Positions 17,799 through 26,915 of a DNA stretch of 64,000 bases are shown here, in pieces; the first letter of the stretch is position 1, and each line of letters starts with the position of its first letter. This DNA comes from Psychrobacter sp. JCM 18900 (GTDB lineage Bacteria; Pseudomonadota; Gammaproteobacteria; Pseudomonadales; Moraxellaceae): assembly GCF_904846625.1 (NCBI RefSeq), contig NZ_CAJHBL010000005.1:220944-284943 (forward strand), read 5' to 3'. A program made the position numbers and the translations under genes. The notes beneath the pieces were generated by a model. It was not told the DNA's origin. It saw only the letters and a program-made list of their open reading frames with translations, and searched no databases.

Positions 17799-18850
17799 AT
17801 GCTAATACTAAGCCTGTGATATTTGATGGACATAACGATCTATTGACTCGCCTTTGGCTAAGTTCAGCTGCCGATCCGGTACATGATTTCATTTATGGTA
17901 CGTTACCGGGACATTTGGATTTACAACGCTGCCAAGAAGCGAATTGGATGGGCGGATTATTTTCTATATTTTTACCACCCTATGCTTATGTGAAAAACAA
18001 CCATCCTGACAAATTAGCCAACCCATCACATTCAGATTTTACTCCACAAGAAATCGTCGATATCTGCTGTGAGCAATTGAAACTGGCTCAGCAACTAGAG
18101 GCAAGATCTGACGGTCAGATTCAGATTTGCACCTCGTTAGAACAAATTCAGGCCTGTCAGCAGAATAAGCAACTGGCCATTGTATTGCATTTGGAAGGTG
18201 CTGAGTTTTTAGCCATACAGCCTGACCTGCTGGATGTTTTTTATGAGGCAGGCCTCAGAAGCATTGGCCCACTATGGAATAGAAAGAGTCTCTTCGGTGA
18301 TGGCTTGAATGCCTCCTTTCCGCACTCTCCAGATACAGGATCTGGTCTGACCGCTCAAGGCAAAGACCTCATTCTTAAATGCAGTGAAAAGCATATGCTG
18401 ATCGATGTGTCGCATATGAATGAACGCGCTTTTTGGGATACGATAGAGATTGCCTGCCAGCCTATTGTTGCGACACACTCCAATTCGCATGCTCTCTGTC
18501 AGCAAGCACGGAACTTAACCGATCAGCAGCTGGCTGCTATTAAACAAAGCGATGGTTTGGTTGGGGTGAATTTCGATGTGGCGTTCCTTCGTGCAGATGG
18601 GCAACGTAATACGCAAACCTCACTTGATGTGATTGTCGACCATCTCGATTATCTGATCGACCATCTAGGCGAAGATCACGTTGGGTTTGGTTCTGATTTC
18701 GATGGTTGCCTACTACCTGATGAGTTATCTGATATCAGTCAAATCTCTATGTTGATTGAGCGAATGCAGCAACGCCATTTCTCTGATCAACTTATTGAAA
18801 AGGTAACGTCAAAAAACTGGTTTACGGTGCTTGATAAGGTATGGCAATAG
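17795..18850 (+). CDS. Membrane-dipeptidase-type (M19) peptidase in the pqq operon
   Basis: 351 residues. Renal-dipeptidase family M19: metal site [12 protein letters not shown] (the HxD pair), the bridging Glu in LHLEGAEFL (about 130), His in [14 protein letters not shown], and the His of [11 protein letters not shown], then [12 protein letters not shown] near the end. All zinc ligands appear present. It overlaps pqqE by ATGA, so it is the last gene of the operon. No PqqF/PqqG M16 protease lies in the window; the M19 enzyme may clear the excised dipeptide or leader fragments. Its direct role in PQQ maturation is inferred from position. Confidence 0.88.
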   Translation: MNANTKPVIFDGHNDLLTRLWLSSAADPVHDFIYGTLPGHLDLQRCQEANWMGGLFSIFLPPYAYVKNNHPDKLANPSHSDFTPQEIVDICCEQLKLAQQLEARSDGQIQICTSLEQIQACQQNKQLAIVLHLEGAEFLAIQPDLLDVFYEAGLRSIGPLWNRKSLFGDGLNASFPHSPDTGSGLTAQGKDLILKCSEKHMLIDVSHMNERAFWDTIEIACQPIVATHSNSHALCQQARNLTDQQLAAIKQSDGLVGVNFDVAFLRADGQRNTQTSLDVIVDHLDYLIDHLGEDHVGFGSDFDGCLLPDELSDISQISMLIERMQQRHFSDQLIEKVTSKNWFTVLDKVWQ

Positions 18851-18929
18851 TCATAATAATCAAGCAATTACTGTCTAGTGACTGTTGTTTTGCTCGTCTG
18901 ATTAAATAGGGTAACCATTAATTTTTGTT

Positions 18930-19844
18930 TTACCTTAACACCTGCTCTACCCGTTCAATCAAGTATTCTTTGACCGCATTAAACAGTGGATCGATTAAGC
19001 GCCGTTCTGGACAAATCAAATATAGTGGATAGTTGGCCACTTGCCAGCCGTCCAACTCTACCTCAACCAGTCTCCCTGCCTTTAAATCGCCGGCGATATC
19101 TAACTGAGACTTTAATGCGATGCCTTTACCCGCGACTGCCCAGCGGCGTACAACGTCACCGTCTTTACTTCTGCGATTGCCATCCACGGCCACACGTTTA
19201 GTCTTTCCAGCTTTCTCAAAAGTCCACTCGCTCAAATACTTTTCATCATGACCCAAACGTAAGCAATTATGCTGCGATAAATCTTCCGGCATTTTTGGGA
19301 TACTAATATCCTTATCAATTTTGCTCAAATACTCCTTTGACGCACATAATATAGGACGATTATTCAACACTATGGGTAATGCGACCAGTGATGAGTCTTT
19401 GGGTGCGCCGTAACGTAGTGCCAAATCAATCTGCTGACCGTACAAGTCCACATAGCTGTCAGACATATGTAGCTGCACCGTCACTTTTGGGTGAATGTCT
19501 ATAAAATCGTCCAACCAAGGCAAAATTAGGTTTCGACCCAAATCTGATGATGCCGACAGCCGAATTGTACCCGTCAGCTCAGCATCATTGTCATGTAGTC
19601 CTGCATAAGCATTGTCTAAGATAGCCACCGCATCTCGGCAATGCTTTAAATATTGTTCACCCTTGCTAGTTAAACGCAGCCTACGAGTAGAGCGAACAAA
19701 CAACACCGTCTCAATTTCCGCTTCTAATCGCTTGACCGCTGCACTCACAACGGCAGGCGATAGATCTAAGTGCCGAGCACAGGCAGATAGGCTACCCAAG
19801 CGAGCGGTCTCAATAAAAATACGTAGATCCTGCAAATTTTTCAT
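18930..19844 (-). CDS. LysR-family transcriptional regulator
   Basis: 304 residues from ATG 19844, which has an AAGG site seven bases upstream; an in-frame TTG at 19862 is less likely. DNA-binding region at about 2-60: KNLQDLRIFIETARLGSLSA...LDLSPAVVSAAVKRLEAEI, followed by LFVRSTRRLRLTSKGEQYL, typical of the CrgA/DsdC-like branch. The effector domain has the PLYLICPERRLIDPLFNAV end. It is divergent from the 2OG-Fe(II) oxygenase at 20020, separated by 175 bp, and is the likely regulator of that gene. Confidence 0.87.
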   Translation of the reverse strand: MKNLQDLRIFIETARLGSLSACARHLDLSPAVVSAAVKRLEAEIETVLFVRSTRRLRLTSKGEQYLKHCRDAVAILDNAYAGLHDNDAELTGTIRLSASSDLGRNLILPWLDDFIDIHPKVTVQLHMSDSYVDLYGQQIDLALRYGAPKDSSLVALPIVLNNRPILCASKEYLSKIDKDISIPKMPEDLSQHNCLRLGHDEKYLSEWTFEKAGKTKRVAVDGNRRSKDGDVVRRWAVAGKGIALKSQLDIAGDLKAGRLVEVELDGWQVANYPLYLICPERRLIDPLFNAVKEYLIERVEQVLR

Positions 19845-20019
19845 CGTCATGCCTTCGTTCAATTAACGTCTAACTTAGCAACAACCATCGCTTGCTGCTG
19901 CTAGCCTCATTATTATATAAAAATTATTGAAACTGTTTCTCTAAACCTGCTGATTATCAAAATCATTAATTATAGTAGCATGCACCTATAAGATTTACTC
20001 ACACATTTGGAGATACACG

Positions 20020-20994
20020 ATGGATACTATAATACGGCCTACGAGCACACAGGATACTCAACACCATAGCCACCATGATGGAGATAATCAACAAAGCGCA
20101 CTACAGCAAGCACGCAACTTACCACTACCTTCAAAATCAGACATGCTTAGACGTGCACCATCGGTAGAGCATTTTTGGCATCAAAACAGCCAGTTACTAG
20201 AGCAAGCATGGGCAGAGTGGGAAACCACTGAGCATGACTTGCCTGTACTCGATGATGCATTATTTGATCCAACTTTACGTGATGCAGTGACGCAAGCATG
20301 GCGCACTCCTTCTACGGAGACGGCTGTTAAAAATTTATGGCAAGAGATACTACCTGACGTATATCAGGGGCAATTCTTTGACCCAGCACAACTATCAACA
20401 CTGCGCCGTTATCTGCAAGCAATCGCAGACGCTAACATTCCTGTACGTCCTCCTTACGGTATCGCATTGAACAGTAATGGGGCCATGCTAGATGCGCGCT
20501 CGCTAGGCTATCTGGCCACCCCTAATTTTCAGGCGTTTTATCATAGAGTCATGAATCAATATATGCGCCCTATCGCTCGGTTATTATTTGCCAATGTTTA
20601 TGGCTATGACACTCAGACCTTTGGGTTCTCGATTCAATACCAGCCGACAGGCGACACATCGCTACAACTTCATACCGATGCTTCAGCGGTGACTATGAAT
20701 ATTAACCTAAATCTGCCAGGCGAAGACTTTACTGGATCAGAAGTTGACTTTGTCGATCGCCATTTAGGGCAAACCAAACGTGCCATTTTTAAACCTGGCA
20801 TGGCGATTATTCATAGAGGCTCGGTGCCACACGCCGCACATCCAATCACTAGTGGCAAACGTACCAATATGGTGCTTTGGCTGTATGGCGATAATATGCA
20901 AGTACCACGAGGAGTTGGGCTTAATAGTCATATTGATGCCAATCAACGTTGGACTGCTACGCACAGTCAGCCTGATAATTTCGCGCCGTTTTAA
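20020..20994 (+). CDS. 2-oxoglutarate/Fe(II)-dependent oxygenase family protein
   Basis: 324 residues. The C-terminal half is a double-stranded beta-helix: facial triad LQLHTDASAVTMNINL (His and Asp as HxD) and distal His in RGSVPHAAHPITSGKRTNM, where the Arg in GKR would hold 2-oxoglutarate. The N-terminal ~40 residues are His/Gln-rich and look disordered. The structure resembles PKHD-type or phytanoyl-CoA-type hydroxylases found in bacteria without known substrate. GGAG ribosome site. It stands alone with a divergent LysR regulator, so an inducible hydroxylation function is likely. Confidence 0.75.
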   Translation: MDTIIRPTSTQDTQHHSHHDGDNQQSALQQARNLPLPSKSDMLRRAPSVEHFWHQNSQLLEQAWAEWETTEHDLPVLDDALFDPTLRDAVTQAWRTPSTETAVKNLWQEILPDVYQGQFFDPAQLSTLRRYLQAIADANIPVRPPYGIALNSNGAMLDARSLGYLATPNFQAFYHRVMNQYMRPIARLLFANVYGYDTQTFGFSIQYQPTGDTSLQLHTDASAVTMNINLNLPGEDFTGSEVDFVDRHLGQTKRAIFKPGMAIIHRGSVPHAAHPITSGKRTNMVLWLYGDNMQVPRGVGLNSHIDANQRWTATHSQPDNFAPF

Positions 20995-21298
20995 GATGAG
21001 CTTATGCGTTTAATGGATTTATCAATTGATAAAGTACCTTCATTATACGTCCTAATATAGCTAATAAATAACCTTTAAACAGATTAGAAACGCCATATTC
21101 TCAAAATAATATTGAAAGTGTTTTCTCTTGTAGCTAGTGGTTCTAATGTATGAACTTTACTATTATGAGTCATCGCTAGGACGGGCTAATCATTCAACTT
21201 ATCTATGCACGAATAAGGATTGAGTGGCACCGTTTGTTAAATCCGTTTGTATTACCAGCTGACTAAAAAAATGAAACTTACTTTACTTAAGGACAATC
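20995..21298. other. 304-bp intergenic region upstream of the nitroreductase
   Basis: AT-rich spacer that should hold the nitroreductase promoter. It contains TGAAAGTGTT at 21113-21122, the same 10-mer found in the repeated boxes upstream of the SDR gene at 34757-34766. No other clear structure. Confidence 0.4.
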
Positions 21299-21955
21299 AT
21301 GAAAACCATTAATGAAGCGCTAAACTGGCGTTACAGTACCAAAGTATTTGATGCCAATAAAAAGATATCTGCTGAAGATTTTGTGCAGATCAAAGACATG
21401 CTACAAATGAGTCCATCAAGCACCAATATTCAACCATGGAGCTTTGTCATTGCAGATGATGACGCAGGCAAAGCACGCATTGCCAAAAGCACGCAAGGCG
21501 CCTTTCATTTTAATACACCTAAAGTCCTAGATGCCTCACACGTGGTGGTTTTCTGTACTCGTATTCATGCCGACGATGAATACATGCAGGCGGTGTTAGA
21601 AAAAGAAGATCAAGATGGTCGCTATGCGCAGTCAGAACTCAAAGCACAGATGCATCAAGGTCGCCAATTGTTCTTAGATATGCATCGATTCGATACCAAA
21701 GATGAGCCACATTGGCTTGCCAAACAGGTATATCTCAACATGGGCGGGGTACTATTGGGCAGCGCGCTTTTGGGTATTGATACCGTCCCTATGGAAGGGG
21801 TTGATTTACAGGCGCTTGATACGGAGTTCGACTTACGTAGCAAAGGATATTCTGCTGTGGCAGTGGTATCGTTTGGCTACCGCAGCGATGATGACTTTAA
21901 TGCCAAAATACCTAAATCACGCTTGAGTGAAGAAACTATTTTTATTAAGGCTTAA
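21299..21955 (+). CDS. Oxygen-insensitive NAD(P)H nitroreductase (NfsB-like)
   Basis: 218 residues, like NfsB/dihydropteridine reductase. FMN-binding RYSTKVFDANKKI at the start gives the phosphate-binding Arg/Ser/Thr cluster; MSPSSTNIQPWSFVIADD is the S-x-x-N-x-QPW motif; the C-terminal SYSAVAVVSFGYRSDDD with the final R completes the site. Homodimeric flavoprotein reducing nitroaromatics and quinones. It has an AAGGA ribosome site and stands alone. The upstream TGAAAGTGTT box is shared with another redox gene (see findings). Confidence 0.88.
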   Translation: MKTINEALNWRYSTKVFDANKKISAEDFVQIKDMLQMSPSSTNIQPWSFVIADDDAGKARIAKSTQGAFHFNTPKVLDASHVVVFCTRIHADDEYMQAVLEKEDQDGRYAQSELKAQMHQGRQLFLDMHRFDTKDEPHWLAKQVYLNMGGVLLGSALLGIDTVPMEGVDLQALDTEFDLRSKGYSAVAVVSFGYRSDDDFNAKIPKSRLSEETIFIKA

Positions 21956-22123
21956 GCAATCATTAGGGTCTAAACATTATCAAATGGTCAATAAGCATAA
22001 TTTTAACGTTGCTATTGGCCGTTTGAGTTTCTGCTATAGATTTTCTGACGTTTTTTGATAATATTTCTTATTAATTTACTGTGTTGCTTTTAAAATAAAC
22101 ATAAATAATAACTGGAGCCGACG

Positions 22124-22513
22124 ATGAATTTGGCAAACAATAAAAAGAATGCTATCGCGTTCTATCAGACCGCTTACGAGGGTAATCCACAAAGAGCCGT
22201 CGCTGATTATGTGGGCGATGATTATATTCAACACAATCCCGCCGTAGCCAATGGTAAATCAGGATTTATTGAATACTTTGAACGGATGCAAGCACAGTAT
22301 CCGAATAAGTCAATTGAGTTTGTACGTTGTATCGCTGAAGATGACTTAGTCTCATTGCATACCCATCAAGTCTGGCATAATGAAGATAAAACCATCGATG
22401 AATTCGTGACGATGGATTTCTTTCGATTTGATGATAGTGGGAAAATTGTCGAGCATTGGGATTCTATCCAACAAATACCAAAAGATTCTGCTAATGATCA
22501 AACCATGTATTAG
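22124..22513 (+). CDS. SnoaL-like / NTF2-fold small protein
   Basis: 129 residues. NTF2-like cone fold: KKNAIAFYQTAYEGNPQRAVADYVGDDYIQHNPAVANGKSGF at the start, typical of the family of predicted SnoaL-like cyclases/aldolases and ester-cyclase-like proteins. The conserved HNP and the WDSIQ end are present. No signal peptide. GGAG ribosome site. Substrate unknown; these proteins often sit next to redox-stress genes, as here beside the nitroreductase. Confidence 0.8.
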   Translation: MNLANNKKNAIAFYQTAYEGNPQRAVADYVGDDYIQHNPAVANGKSGFIEYFERMQAQYPNKSIEFVRCIAEDDLVSLHTHQVWHNEDKTIDEFVTMDFFRFDDSGKIVEHWDSIQQIPKDSANDQTMY

Positions 22514-22683
22514 TTCATATATATAGAGAGGTGACAACCCCTTTTATGCGTAATCAGACTGTGCATAATCTACGCCTTTAATCCTTAATCATAGTAGTAA
22601 TAGAGACCTATTGGCTAACGTTAACATTGGAGCCGTCGTAAGATATTTCCTATCTATTAATATCCTAGTTTATGAGTTTCTTG

Positions 22684-23577
22684 CTACCAATAAGGCGAAC
22701 GCTTTATTTCTTCGGCAAGAAAATCAATAAACTTTCTTTGTAGTGGTGTCACCTGCTTTCGATTGGCATAAACTACATAAACACCCAAGGTCTTGGGTTT
22801 CCATTCAGGCAATAACTCAATAAGTTGTCCAGATGCAATCAAAGATTTGACTGCGCCAGATGGCTGTAAGCTGATCCCGTGTCCGCGCAACGTGGCAGAG
22901 AGCAAGACTTCAGAGATATTGGCGCTGATATTGCCAGAGATAGGAACAGACTCTGGACCATTTGGCCCATCAAACACCCATGCCGACCGTCCAAAATACG
23001 CAAACGATAGACAGTTGTGATGTACAAGCGACTGTACGTCTGTAGGTCTGCTACGCCTTTGTAAATATTCAGGTGCAGCGCATACGATAGAGTGGCACTC
23101 ACCGATACGTCTGGCAACGACATTTGGCTCCAAGTCATTGGTGATACGAATCGCCAAGTCAATACGGGCATCAACTAAATTGACCGAATCATCAGTGGTA
23201 AGAATATCAATTGCTGTTTGCGGCCAGTGAGAAACAAAGCGACCAACCACATCCATCAAAAGGCTATCAATCAGCGAAAAGCCGGCAGTGATTCGCAGCT
23301 GACCTTTTAGCTCCAAAGTGTTTTGATTGCGTATCTGATCCAACGAGTCAGTCAATCCAAGCAACTGATATGCTACCTCAAGCGTCTGCTCACCAGGTGC
23401 AGTGAGGCTCAGACTTCTAGTCGTGCGATGTAATAAGCGCACATCCATCCAGCTCTCAAGCTCTGTCAGATAGCGCGTTACCTTAGCTCTAGACATGTCT
23501 AAATTGTCCGCGGCACGGCTCAAGCTACCTTGTTCAACGATAGTAACAAACACCTGCAACGCGGTCAGCCTATCCAT
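22684..23577 (-). CDS. LysR-family transcriptional regulator
   Basis: 297 residues. DNA-binding MDRLTALQVFVTIVEQGSLSRAADNLDMSRAKVTRYLTELE, then LLHRTTRSLSLTAPGE, the common CrgA-like branch with a long effector domain. AAGGATG ribosome site before ATG 23577. Divergent from the metallo-beta-lactamase-fold protein at 23725 with a 147-bp spacer, so that gene is its probable target. Confidence 0.88.
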   Translation of the reverse strand: MDRLTALQVFVTIVEQGSLSRAADNLDMSRAKVTRYLTELESWMDVRLLHRTTRSLSLTAPGEQTLEVAYQLLGLTDSLDQIRNQNTLELKGQLRITAGFSLIDSLLMDVVGRFVSHWPQTAIDILTTDDSVNLVDARIDLAIRITNDLEPNVVARRIGECHSIVCAAPEYLQRRSRPTDVQSLVHHNCLSFAYFGRSAWVFDGPNGPESVPISGNISANISEVLLSATLRGHGISLQPSGAVKSLIASGQLIELLPEWKPKTLGVYVVYANRKQVTPLQRKFIDFLAEEIKRSPYW

Positions 23578-23724
23578 CTCTTCATCCTTATTTGCGCGAA
23601 AACTGAAACAGTAAATGCCAAATTATAGCGTATTTAAACGAAATACAATCGAATAGAATAGCCACTAACAACGAATACCACCATTAACGTGGTCTATTTA
23701 CTCAAACGAAAATATAGGTGAATT

Positions 23725-24600
23725 ATGAAAAAATTAATGACAGCTTCTATGGCGGCCAGTGTGCTACTGCTTGCAACCCAAGTAAACGCAGCCGATCTAC
23801 AACTGCAAGCATATAGACCTGATCAAAATGCTATTTTCCCAGTGACCTCTGTGCTGGCAAGTGGCCAGAAAGATGCTATCTTGTTCGATGCACAGTTTAG
23901 TGTCAAAGACGGTGAGGCATTGGTTGATATGATCAAAAAAAGCAATAAAGACCTAAAAATGATTTATATCACGGCAGGCGATCCAGATTACTATTTCGGT
24001 CTTCAGCCTTTAGTCAAGGCCTTCCCTAATGTGAAGGTTATGTCTAGCCCTTCTATTATTGAACACATTGAGGCGACTAAAGATGCAAAATTAAAGCATT
24101 GGGGCCCAATCCTTGGTAAACATGCGCCTACCAAGATCACAGTACCGCAAACACTTGATCAGTCCACATTGACCTTAGAAGGTCACAAAATCGAAATCAA
24201 AGAGATGGGAACCCATCAAGCATATATGTGGGTACCAGAGTCAAAAACCGTTTTCGGCGGTGTGTCAGTAACATCAGGTATGCATGTGTGGACTGCTGAT
24301 ACCCAAACTAAAGAAGCTCGTAGCGAGTGGATGCAATCATTGGAACACATGAAGCAATTAAAGCCAAACCTTGTGATACCAGGTCACTATTCAGGCAACC
24401 TACTCAAAAAAGACTATGCTGTTGATTTTACCCTCAGTTATCTAAAAACCTTTGAGAAAGCACTGGATGAGGCAAAAAAGCAAGACTCCAAGAAATCAGA
24501 AAAAGTGATTTCTACCATGGAAGTAGCTTATCCCGCGTTATCTGGGGATACTAGTTTACAAATAGGCAGTAAAGTAAATACAGGTGAAATGAAGTGGTAA
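23725..24600 (+). CDS. Exported metallo-beta-lactamase-fold protein with degenerate metal site
   Basis: 291 residues. Signal peptide ending VNA-A at residue 23. The overall layout is MBL fold, but the region that should read T-H-x-H-x-D-H is ITAGDPDYYFG, so the three metal-binding His are replaced and only the Asp remains. Later positions: EMGTHQAYMWVPESKTVFGGVSV (the His of GTH is kept; the usual GD Asp is Gly-Gly) and NLVIPGHYSG (last His kept). It is therefore probably a non-hydrolytic or differently metallated binding protein in the periplasm. Divergent LysR regulator. Confidence 0.75.
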   Translation: MKKLMTASMAASVLLLATQVNAADLQLQAYRPDQNAIFPVTSVLASGQKDAILFDAQFSVKDGEALVDMIKKSNKDLKMIYITAGDPDYYFGLQPLVKAFPNVKVMSSPSIIEHIEATKDAKLKHWGPILGKHAPTKITVPQTLDQSTLTLEGHKIEIKEMGTHQAYMWVPESKTVFGGVSVTSGMHVWTADTQTKEARSEWMQSLEHMKQLKPNLVIPGHYSGNLLKKDYAVDFTLSYLKTFEKALDEAKKQDSKKSEKVISTMEVAYPALSGDTSLQIGSKVNTGEMKW

Positions 24601-24666
24601 ATACGGACTATTAGATAAAAAGAATTATACTTTGCTAAGTCTGTTAGCGAAATACGAGTGTCAAAA

Positions 24667-24713
24667 TGCTGGCGTATGAATGCTTGGTCAATCAGCATAC
24701 GCTAGCACTTTTA
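24667..24713 (+). terminator. Terminator after the MBL-fold gene
   Basis: TGCTGGCGTATG (24667-24678) pairs with CATACGCTAGCA (24696-24707) with one G-U pair and a 17-nt loop, then CTTTT. It lies between the MBL gene and the GNAT gene. Confidence 0.65.
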
Positions 24714-24733
24714 ATGATAAATGAGAGTAACTA

Positions 24734-25348
24734 ATGACAATACAGTATCGTCGTGCTACGCCTGAAGACTTTACAGCCATTGTCGACCTTTTTGTCGTCA
24801 ATATGAATTTGAGTGTATTTACTACTGCAACAGATAAGCAGGTTCTAAAGCAACTGGCTACCCTATTTCTTGCGAAAGACTGTCATCATGCTACTTTTAT
24901 ACAAGTTGCAGAATATGATGACGTCATTTGTGGTGTGGTGATAGGGGTCACTAAACAAGATTCATACAAGGCATTACGATTCGATGATAAGACTATTATT
25001 GAACAGATAGAACACAAGCTGGGTCTATCTGAACAAGGACAACAGGTATTAATTGATTTACAGAAAAAAGAGACAGCTAGTACGAAACGAAAGACAGTCA
25101 ATTTTGATAGCGAATTACAGTTCTTCTGTGTAGACCCAAACTATCGTCGTCACCGTATCGGAGCGGAGCTAATTCAGGCATTTGAGACTTATCTCGTGGC
25201 ACAGGGCGTAACCACGTATGCACTACATACAGACACCCTGTGCACTTATCAGTACTACGATAATAATGGCTATCAGCGTGTTGATGAGTATCCCAACCAT
25301 CTAAACCCGCAGATAATGCACTATACCTATGTCAAATCTTTATCTTAA
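24734..25348 (+). CDS. GNAT-family N-acetyltransferase
   Basis: 204 residues. Starts MTIQYRRATPEDFTAIVDLF, a typical GNAT opening; acetyl-CoA loop is in FFCVDPNYRRHRIGAELIQAFE (motif A, R-R-H-R-I-G-A), followed by YYDNNGYQRVDEYP (motif B). A central insertion (TKRKTVNFDS) is not standard. Substrate unknown. It ends 21 bp before the convergent DddP gene. Confidence 0.83.
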   Translation: MTIQYRRATPEDFTAIVDLFVVNMNLSVFTTATDKQVLKQLATLFLAKDCHHATFIQVAEYDDVICGVVIGVTKQDSYKALRFDDKTIIEQIEHKLGLSEQGQQVLIDLQKKETASTKRKTVNFDSELQFFCVDPNYRRHRIGAELIQAFETYLVAQGVTTYALHTDTLCTYQYYDNNGYQRVDEYPNHLNPQIMHYTYVKSLS

Positions 25349-25368
25349 CAAGCTTGTATAGACTATCT

Positions 25369-26718
25369 TTAATTAGCCAATAAAGCAGCTTCGAAAGGAT
25401 AGTTAGTAAGGTTTTCAAACCCAGTGTCTGTAATAATGATTTGATCTTCAAGTTTGACACCATTTTTACCACCAACTCGACCTACATACGCTTCAACGCA
25501 GAGTGCCATGCCCGGCTCCAACACACCACTATAGCCATGGCATTCAAGGTCTTCGGGGTAACGAATAGACGGATACTCATCACAAAGACCAACGCCATGC
25601 ATCATCACACCATATCTTTGCGCTCTATATTCTTCAGGCAGTAACAAACCAGATTTTGTCACCTCTTCAAATGTCATTCCTGGTTTTAATATAGTCATGT
25701 TGTGTTGGATATGTTCATAAGCTACCTGATAGAGATGCTTTTGCTCTGCACTTGGCAAGCTCTCTCCAATCATCCAAGTTCGAGACAAGTCTGCACACAT
25801 TCCATAAGGGCCAATCAGATCTGTATCGAATGCAAGTAACTCGCCTTCCTTCACAACTCGAGGGCCACTTTCTTGAAACCAAGGATTGGTTCTCGGCCCT
25901 GAAGAAAGAATTCGACATTCTATCCACTCACCACCTCGACGAATATTTTCCGCATGAAGAATAGACCATATGTCATTCTCAGTGATACCGGGTACTGTTG
26001 CTTCTTGCATGCACTTCATCGCAACCTCTGTTGAGGCAATTGAACATCGCATGGCATTAATTTCATCTTCGTTCTTAATAGATCGAGCAAACTCCATCAC
26101 TTCCTGACCATCAAAAACATCGATTCCTAACTGTTTTATCTTATTGAAACCAGCAATTTCAATTTTATCGATAGCCAATCTTTTATTGTCTCCAGCATGC
26201 TCCTGTAAAATAGATTGAATTTCTGAAGCAAACCTAGAGGCATGTTCGTCAGTTCTATCACCGGTTTCAAAGTAGAAGAAAGAAGCGCCTCCTCTGACTT
26301 CTTTGATCAAAGGAAGGTGTGCTGATAAGTGCTCACAATTGTGAAAATCCCATAAAATAAGATGTCCTGATGCAGATACAAAACAGGCTCTAGAGTGATT
26401 GTGGGTTACCCATACCTGCATATTTGTGGAGTCAGTCGCATATCGAATATTAAGAGGATCAAATAATAAGATGCCGCCAAGATCTCTTTTCTGTAGTTCT
26501 TTTACGATTCTTTGGAGGCGGTATTCGCGCATTCGTGTAAGGTTAGGAGGTGTCAACCCCAGCTCAGCCCACTCATTGAAAGCAAGATCTGTTGGACCTA
26601 TCTCGACACGGTCATTATCGTTCAGAGAGCCGTCAGCTTTAAACGCGCCACCTCGACGCCGTGAAGGATCGATTTTTCGATTTGAAGATGTGACTGAAAA
26701 TGTGGTTATATTGCTCAT
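25369..26718 (-). CDS. dddP: Dimethylsulfoniopropionate lyase DddP (M24 aminopeptidase-like)
   Basis: 449 residues, the DddP length. Beyond the M24 pita-bread fold it carries DddP-specific blocks: KIDPSRRRG, NDNDRVEIGPTDLAFNEWAE, FDPLNIRYATDSTNMQVW, GGASFFYFETGD, and GGEWIECRILSSGPRTNPWF. Metal-binding residues line up as D298, D300, D310, H374, E409 and E424; all are offset by +3 from the numbering I recall for Ruegeria DddP (295, 297, 307, 371, 406, 421). It should cleave DMSP to dimethyl sulfide and acrylate in the cytosol. The nearest possible DMSP importer is the BCCT at 42407, far away. A prolidase function is the alternative but the specific blocks argue against it. Confidence 0.88.
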   Translation of the reverse strand: MSNITTFSVTSSNRKIDPSRRRGGAFKADGSLNDNDRVEIGPTDLAFNEWAELGLTPPNLTRMREYRLQRIVKELQKRDLGGILLFDPLNIRYATDSTNMQVWVTHNHSRACFVSASGHLILWDFHNCEHLSAHLPLIKEVRGGASFFYFETGDRTDEHASRFASEIQSILQEHAGDNKRLAIDKIEIAGFNKIKQLGIDVFDGQEVMEFARSIKNEDEINAMRCSIASTEVAMKCMQEATVPGITENDIWSILHAENIRRGGEWIECRILSSGPRTNPWFQESGPRVVKEGELLAFDTDLIGPYGMCADLSRTWMIGESLPSAEQKHLYQVAYEHIQHNMTILKPGMTFEEVTKSGLLLPEEYRAQRYGVMMHGVGLCDEYPSIRYPEDLECHGYSGVLEPGMALCVEAYVGRVGGKNGVKLEDQIIITDTGFENLTNYPFEAALLAN

Positions 26719-26915
26719 TATTTGGCCTGCCTATAGTAATAACTTCAACAAACAAGAGCTCTCTTAAAGACTAAAGCCTTGCCTGAATGGTTGTATCTAT
26801 AGTAATTTGCCACAAAAAATGAGTATGAAAAAACGATTTAAACACACGAATTCATGACATAAATTCATGCGAATATTATTATAGATTCTTTCTCCGCTCT
26901 CTCTATTGTAAAACG

